Shown here: piece after piece, positions 33,132 to 37,742 of the stretch
Numbering within the stretch: the first letter of the stretch is position 1
Layout of the letters: each line of letters opens with the position of its first letter
Assembly (NCBI GenBank): GCA_020057015.1
Contig: JAGVGS010000083.1
Span: forward strand, 1-37,742
Source: Candidatus Omnitrophota bacterium
GTDB taxonomy: Bacteria; Omnitrophota; Gorgyraeia; Aquiviventales; Aquiviventaceae
Length of the DNA stretch: 37,742 nt
Direction of reading: 5' to 3'
The notes under the pieces: model-generated
The model's input: only the letters and a program-made list of their open reading frames with translations
Told to the model about the DNA's origin: nothing
The model's database searches: none
Translations under genes and position numbers: made by a program

Positions 33132-33875
33132 TTAGGGCATCCATAATCCGCCATTCACCGGAATCGTCACTCCGGTCATGTATGCACTTTCCTCCGAGGC
33201 AAGGAAGGCTACGGCCTTTGCCACCTCCTCGGGCATGCCGAGACGGCCTAACGGAACTCGTTGCACCAACGCACGCAGTGCCCGGCGAGGAAATGCACGC
33301 GCCATGTCGGTGTCGATAATACCAGGAGCCACACAATTGACTCGAATCCTAGAGCTGGCCAGTTCCTTGGCTAAATATTTTGTGAGACAAATAAGCCCGG
33401 CCTTCGACACGGCGTAATGCGCTCCCACAAAAGCACCCCCGGTCTGGCCGGCCTGGGAAGCGATCATCACAATACTTCCACACCGCTGGGATGTCATGAT
33501 GGGTGCGACCCGTTGGCAGCACAAAAATGCCCCACGCAGATTGACTGCCAGCACTGTATCCCATTCAGCCACGCGAAGGCGCTGAAACGGCGTGACAGAG
33601 GCGATTCCTGCATTATTGACGAGCACATCGATCCGTCCCCAACGATGTTTGACCTGTGCAACCAGCCGTGCCACTGCCTCCGGACGTGCGACATCTGTCT
33701 GAATCGTCACCACATCTCGGCCAAGAGCCCGGATGCACTGTGCCACTGCTCTGGCCTCATGCGCCAGGCTGCGGTACGTAATGGCAACATCAAACCCGAC
33801 TTCCGCTAGCCGGATGGCACACGCGCGCCCGATCCCGCGAGAACCTCCAGTCACCAAGGCAACCCTGTTCCTCAT
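33132..33875 (-). CDS. Short-chain dehydrogenase/reductase (FabG-like)
   Basis: A 247-residue classical SDR. Seen: ALVTGGSRGIGRA (6-18), NNAG (87-90), Ser140 (MIAS), and Tyr154/Lys158 (YAVSK), followed by PGIIDTDMA. No acidic residue follows the second strand (AITYRSLAHE, with an arginine), which suggests NADPH use, in contrast to the neighbouring SDR. The start ATG 33875 gives an ATGA overlap with the mutarotase-like gene; an extension of eight residues is rejected on this ground. Two adjacent SDRs with different cofactor preference would suit an oxidation followed by a reduction, that is an epimerisation in two steps (inference). Confidence 0.87.
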   Translation of the reverse strand: MRNRVALVTGGSRGIGRACAIRLAEVGFDVAITYRSLAHEARAVAQCIRALGRDVVTIQTDVARPEAVARLVAQVKHRWGRIDVLVNNAGIASVTPFQRLRVAEWDTVLAVNLRGAFLCCQRVAPIMTSQRCGSIVMIASQAGQTGGAFVGAHYAVSKAGLICLTKYLAKELASSRIRVNCVAPGIIDTDMARAFPRRALRALVQRVPLGRLGMPEEVAKAVAFLASEESAYMTGVTIPVNGGLWMP

Positions 33876-34843
33876 GTGAGCGACGCCATCACCTCGCACT
33901 CGAGGGAAGCTCTAGGAGCCAACTGCCCGCACGTACCCTGCCGCTGAGCCTGACGCAAATCTTTTGGGATGTTTGTGCATGGCTCCAGGACCACCGTATA
34001 GTGGCTGCGCCAGCCACCCAGTGCCATGAAGATCCACACGTAAGGAAACACGCGCATGGGAAAGTTGAGGGTGAAGCGCGCACCGGTGACGCCATCCTCC
34101 ACCCCGCACCACCCAGAAGGAAGTCCGTCGACGTACACAAACTCCTGATGGCGGCTTTCGACCGGCGGCAGGCGGCTCAAATCCCATAGTGTTCCGGATG
34201 GTCCAGGAACGTGTGGCCAGGAAGCAGGTCCCGGCTGGCTCATGATGGTGCTGAATGTCGGATCGACCTGCATTACGCGCCCTCCTGGCAAAAGCACCCG
34301 GTCCTGTGGCCGCACAGCCAGCGCTGGATGGAGCTTGAACAAAAATACCTGCGGCTCATCCGTCAGGTTCGTAATGCGATACCGTATCTTCACCACCGCC
34401 TCGTCATCGAGAAGCTCCACCCATTTCTCGTAGCGGAGCGGTAGCGCACGACCGGAGCACCATAACCGAATCCCTGTGCAGTTCGACCCTGGCAGTTGTT
34501 CATACGCCCACGCCTGAGACCACCACTCGCCGTGATCAGGAAGCGCGCGTCCGTTGAACTCACCAGCGGCATCGTTCGGAAATAGCTCCTCCCAACCTCC
34601 CCCCCAGTTGTCGTCATAGGAGGCACCGTAGTCAACCCGGCGCAATCCCACTTGGGCGTCTCGCCACAACCATTCCTTGCCCGTAGGCTTGTGCAGAAAA
34701 CTCCAGATCTTGCCGCCGAGTTCCGGCACCACCTGGATGGCGGTCAGCTTATGCTCCAGTCGAATGGTTTCGAACCCATCTACCCACGCGCGGGTCACAC
34801 GTGCGCGGCAACTCGATTGGGTGCTGGATGGCGCGTCAGGCAT
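33872..34843 (-). CDS. Galactose-mutarotase-like/aldose epimerase-type protein
   Basis: A 323-residue beta-sandwich protein of the galactose mutarotase-like superfamily, likely interconverting sugar anomers or binding a sugar. The N-terminal half has VPELGGKIWSFLHK and YDDNWGGGWEELFPND, with the aromatic-acidic cluster common to DUF4432/DUF5107 relatives. KLHPALAVRP carries the conserved His-Pro, and the C-terminal half has YVWIFMALGGWRSHYTVVLEPC, in which the catalytic Glu of mutarotases would lie. It is coupled by ATGA to the SDR and overlaps the methyltransferase gene by 8 nt. The ATG at 34843 is chosen because the longer frame lies within the upstream gene. Confidence 0.72.
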   Translation of the reverse strand: MPDAPSSTQSSCRARVTRAWVDGFETIRLEHKLTAIQVVPELGGKIWSFLHKPTGKEWLWRDAQVGLRRVDYGASYDDNWGGGWEELFPNDAAGEFNGRALPDHGEWWSQAWAYEQLPGSNCTGIRLWCSGRALPLRYEKWVELLDDEAVVKIRYRITNLTDEPQVFLFKLHPALAVRPQDRVLLPGGRVMQVDPTFSTIMSQPGPASWPHVPGPSGTLWDLSRLPPVESRHQEFVYVDGLPSGWCGVEDGVTGARFTLNFPMRVFPYVWIFMALGGWRSHYTVVLEPCTNIPKDLRQAQRQGTCGQLAPRASLECEVMASLT

Positions 34844-35747
34844 TAGTGCTGGTCGCCTTAGGTCTCGATCTCTCGAGCTCGCAGTCCTCACCCGAGATCG
34901 AATCCAGCCTCCCTAAACCGTTGCTCGCTATACGGTAGGCCGCCACCTTCCAGCATTCATGAAGCCTGGCGCAGTGCTTGTCACAGAGTAGCTTCACTGC
35001 CTGGATGTCGGGCCAGTGATGATCGTCCAGCATCATAACGCTGTTGGAGTGGAGCAGTCCGCAGGATAGGCCGAAATCGAGCAGCGGATTCAACCCCTCA
35101 TGCGAGCCGTCGATGTAGATGAGGTGAAATCGCCGGCCCGCCTGGTGCAGCGCCCGCAGTCCATCGAGGCTGATCATCTCGAGCAGCTCGACCTCAAGAC
35201 CCACCGATTGGTAGAGGCTGAGGGCGAGCTGTCTTGTGCGTTTTGTAATACCGACATGGATGCCCTTTTCCCAGATTCCTTTTGACCCCTCGAAGTAACC
35301 CATATCGAAGTACGGGTCAATGGAGGTGAGCTGGCCAAGCGCGCCCCGCGCCCTCAGCAGGAGACCGATGACGCTCATCGAAAGACCTTGAGCCGAACCG
35401 ATCTCCAGAAAATCCACTGTTCCGAACCGCTCGGCCACATCCAACACGGCGCGTTCAAACGTCTCGACAACCTCCCGCCGCAGCGCATTGCTGTAGAAGT
35501 TCCATCCATGCTGCTCTCCCTGGTGGATTGTCTGAGCATTACCCTGGACGGTCTGGATGGCTTCTTCTGAAAACGGCGCCAGCTTTACAGACGAATAATC
35601 GAGCCCCTTTAACCGCAACAGCTCCCGCTGTCCAGCATCACGCAGAAGCTGCATCTGGACTGCGTGCTTGAGCTTAGTTGATAGCGCGCCGAACCATGAC
35701 GGCGGCGTCTCAGAATTGCGGCAGCGGGCCAACAGCGGATGGCTCAT
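34836..35747 (-). CDS. Class I SAM-dependent methyltransferase (Methyltransf_24 type)
   Basis: A 303-residue protein. SAM motif I is FLEIGSAQGLSMSVI (from 113), TSIDPYFDMGYFEG holds the strand-2 acid, and FHLIYIDGSHEGL (207-219) followed by NSVMMLDDHHWPDI are the motifs typical of Methyltransf_24 and cephalosporin-hydroxylase-like families. About 100 N-terminal residues precede the domain. The ATG at 35747 forms an ATGA overlap with the upstream gene; a GTG at 35762 is a less likely alternative. The substrate is probably a sugar of the same glycan, inferred from context. Confidence 0.8.
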   Translation of the reverse strand: MSHPLLARCRNSETPPSWFGALSTKLKHAVQMQLLRDAGQRELLRLKGLDYSSVKLAPFSEEAIQTVQGNAQTIHQGEQHGWNFYSNALRREVVETFERAVLDVAERFGTVDFLEIGSAQGLSMSVIGLLLRARGALGQLTSIDPYFDMGYFEGSKGIWEKGIHVGITKRTRQLALSLYQSVGLEVELLEMISLDGLRALHQAGRRFHLIYIDGSHEGLNPLLDFGLSCGLLHSNSVMMLDDHHWPDIQAVKLLCDKHCARLHECWKVAAYRIASNGLGRLDSISGEDCELERSRPKATSTNA

Positions 35748-37742
35748 AAAGCGTTTGTCCACACCTTGTCACTGCCCCATTGCTGCTGGTACGTTTCAAC
35801 GGCCGCGCGCAGCGCGACCTCACGCGTCAGGCCCTGCTCGCACGCCTCGAGAAACCATCGGACGAACATCCCAATGCGTCGGGCTGCCTGCCCATCGCGA
35901 AAGGGGTCCAAGTGGGAGAGCATTGTTGATAGATCTCCCACACTGCCTTGCGCTCCACCGGAGACAAAGAACTGCTCGACGGCCTGCCTCAACTGCTCTA
36001 ACTCCGTAAACATGACTTTTGGATTATCCCACTTGGTACTAGCGAACCAATCCTTCATAGGCCCTTCGGTCACCCTGGCAGGATCCCAGAACACCGTCCG
36101 GGCTCCAGCGAGCGCCGCCACGACTCCGCCAGAATTGTACCCTAAGGCCACCACCAGATCAGACGCCCGCGCAGCCTCGTGAACAGAACGATGTCCTTCC
36201 AGTAGGACTGCGCGCCCTTCAGCCATGAGCGCCTGGAGGCGCGCCAAGAATCCCGGGGTGGAGGCAAAGATCTTCGGGGTCGGATGCTTCGGTTTGATGA
36301 GCAATCCGATGCGGGGGTTGGCCTCGGCCCACGTCAACATCGCGTCGTAGAACTGGCGGTGCTGAGTTGAGGAATAGTGGCTCGCCAGGCCTAGCGATCG
36401 ATCGAGGACACCGATCACGCGTGTCGTCTCGCCAAAGCACCGCCGCATCGAGGCGACGCCCTGACTGGTCACCGGTCCGTCCGACAGATGATGAAAGATG
36501 CACCCTGTTTGCAAAATCACTTCCGCGCAGCTGCCCCAGCGATCCGAGACAATGGCTTGGTGCTGGGGCCCCCAGACCCCATAGACCTGGTGTAATGGTA
36601 AGAGCGCCCCACTGGTCGGGTACAGTTGACTCCAGTGGTACCCGAGGCGAATCGCCCCCACAAGATCCGCAGCCAGCGACATCGCGTCAAGGTTCGTCTC
36701 TTCCACACTAAACAGCACTTTGATATGCTCCGCTTCCATAAGCGCCTGCCACCGACGCAGGTGTCCTACCACGTGTGCACATCGAGCGACGTGCCATGCA
36801 GGCGCCATGCTCCGGGGAGCCTTGAGCAGCAGGCGCATCAGCCAGAGTCCGTCGAAGACGGTTCTGCTGATGGGTTGGGCCGGAAAACCCGCGGTGGGCG
36901 TTGTGGCGCTCGCATTCGCATCAGCATAAAGAATCCGGTATCGATAGCCGCCTCGTTGTAAGTGGTCGATGGCCTCATCCGTCGCCTGAGAACGAGCGCG
37001 GTCAAAAAAGATCAGGCATCGCGCAGGAGGCAGTCCGGAAGCGGCATACCACCATAAATCGTTTAATCGATCGGCCTCGCTGCCGAATCCCCACGCGTAT
37101 TCGAGGGCTACCGTCGCAGGCTTCACGGCGGCAACGGAGAGGCCAAACGTCCCCCACGCCTTCAGGCGCTGAGTCACCTGCCACAAGAGATAGAAGCACA
37201 ACCGAGCCACCCTAACCAAGGAGGACGTCCGAACATCGGCATAGCCAAGGAACTGGATCTGGACCGCTGGGCTGAACGATGTCCGAACTGCGTCAGTCAG
37301 GGCAGGGGCTAAGTCGGCCACGTTGGCTAGGACCAGCACCTGTGGCGCTCCGGAAAACAGCTGGCCCTGTTGCTGCGCAAGCAGCCCGAGCAGGATCGGG
37401 TCATAGATCTCCCGCTGCACGAGCTTGCGCCAGAACGCCCGCAGTCGTTGCGGTGCAATCCCGGCTGCAAACTGGGCGAATAAGAACCCCTCCGCTTCCA
37501 GTCGCTGGACCAGGGTGCACCCAACCTGCTGTACGGTGAGCTGTAACCAGTCATAGAGTGAACCCGCAGCGGGCATCTGGCTCGTGAGATCCGGCTCGAG
37601 CCGCTCGACATCGTGGCAGAGCTGCAACCACCGGATGAGGTGCAACCATCGCTCGCCCCAGCAGCCGCTCCGTAGGATCCGGATGGCTGTGACGCGATAG
37701 CGAAGTGACAGCCGCCAGAGCCGCAGACCTGAACAGAAGTTC
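35744..37742 (-). CDS. Large surface-carbohydrate biosynthesis protein (GT-B-like), 5' end cut by window edge
   Basis: About 665 codons are open to the right edge of the window with no stop, so the true start lies beyond it; the TTG at 37645 is not required. I do not recognise the N-terminal half. It has hydrophobic and arginine-rich stretches such as LWRLSLRYRVTAIRIL. The C-terminal half looks like a GT-B/CDP-glycerol-phosphotransferase-type fold: TRVIGVLDRSLGLASHY, LLIKPKHPTPKI and VVALGYNSGGVVAALAGARTV, where a glycine-rich donor loop is usual. It is coupled by ATGA to the methyltransferase. A Kdo-type or polyol-phosphate transferase is possible; the function is not established. Confidence 0.6.
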   Translation of the reverse strand, partial: NFCSGLRLWRLSLRYRVTAIRILRSGCWGERWLHLIRWLQLCHDVERLEPDLTSQMPAAGSLYDWLQLTVQQVGCTLVQRLEAEGFLFAQFAAGIAPQRLRAFWRKLVQREIYDPILLGLLAQQQGQLFSGAPQVLVLANVADLAPALTDAVRTSFSPAVQIQFLGYADVRTSSLVRVARLCFYLLWQVTQRLKAWGTFGLSVAAVKPATVALEYAWGFGSEADRLNDLWWYAASGLPPARCLIFFDRARSQATDEAIDHLQRGGYRYRILYADANASATTPTAGFPAQPISRTVFDGLWLMRLLLKAPRSMAPAWHVARCAHVVGHLRRWQALMEAEHIKVLFSVEETNLDAMSLAADLVGAIRLGYHWSQLYPTSGALLPLHQVYGVWGPQHQAIVSDRWGSCAEVILQTGCIFHHLSDGPVTSQGVASMRRCFGETTRVIGVLDRSLGLASHYSSTQHRQFYDAMLTWAEANPRIGLLIKPKHPTPKIFASTPGFLARLQALMAEGRAVLLEGHRSVHEAARASDLVVALGYNSGGVVAALAGARTVFWDPARVTEGPMKDWFASTKWDNPKVMFTELEQLRQAVEQFFVSGGAQGSVGDLSTMLSHLDPFRDGQAARRIGMFVRWFLEACEQGLTREVALRAAVETYQQQWGSDKVWTNAL

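Noticed and set aside
1-37742. CRISPR arrays, tRNA/rRNA genes, insertion sequences, phage genes, Wzx or ABC exporters
   Set aside because: I looked for regularly spaced repeats, cloverleaf-like intergenic sequence, transposase motifs and exporter motifs and found none. The non-coding gaps are all under 60 nt.

Overview
The window is a gene-dense stretch of a GC-rich Gram-negative bacterium. It carries 36 protein-coding genes, 35 on the minus strand and one on the plus strand, with no RNA genes, insertion sequences or CRISPR arrays. It is dominated by surface-polysaccharide (LPS/O-antigen/exopolysaccharide) assembly. Neighbouring genes mostly overlap by 1-50 nt or are separated by fewer than 25 nt. 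Thirteen junctions show the 4-nt stop/start overlap (ATGA or TTGA) that indicates translational coupling. The phylum cannot be fixed from this window. A priA-uracil-DNA glycosylase-GT28 glycolipid synthase order leading into a long glycosyltransferase cluster would fit uncultured lineages such as Omnitrophota, but that is a low-confidence guess.

Layout, following transcription from right to left. (A) 37742-34836: a partial large carbohydrate-biosynthesis protein and a class I methyltransferase. (B) 34843-27553: a compact sugar-conversion module made of a mutarotase-like protein, two short-chain dehydrogenases, a TIM-barrel isomerase, a KdsB-like cytidylyltransferase, a D-2-hydroxyacid dehydrogenase, and a single protein that fuses a GT2 glycosyltransferase to a zinc alcohol dehydrogenase. 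(C) 27546-17945: three GT4 glycosyltransferases, two methyltransferases, two multi-spanning membrane proteins (one GT-C), a small membrane coiled-coil protein and an NDP-sugar epimerase. (D) 17954-12291: a WecA-type phosphoglycosyltransferase fused to the membrane/Rossmann half of a CapD/PglF-type protein, an O-antigen ligase/polymerase, two GT9 glycosyltransferases and an unrecognised 157-residue protein. (E) 11861-12373: the only plus-strand gene, a small methyltransferase that converges on block D and probably has a leaderless promoter. (F) 11807-1: a second leftward operon with a CgeB-like glycosyltransferase, a dTDP-rhamnose 4-epimerase-like SDR, three GT2 enzymes, a GDP-deoxymannose reductase-like SDR, a frameshifted FkbM methyltransferase, a methyltransferase, a polysaccharide deacetylase, a GT28 diacylglycerol glycosyltransferase, a uracil-DNA glycosylase and partial priA.

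Together the genes could start a lipid-linked glycan (WecA-like), make and modify sugars (epimerases, SDRs, methyltransferases, deacetylase), extend the chain (about ten glycosyltransferases) and ligate or polymerise it (Wzy_C/WaaL). No Wzx flippase or ABC exporter is visible. The strongest candidate for an undescribed system is block B. It looks like a dedicated pathway to an unusual, possibly CMP-activated sugar acid, with a glycosyltransferase physically joined to one of the oxidoreductases. The WecA-CapD(N-half) fusion is a second unusual architecture.
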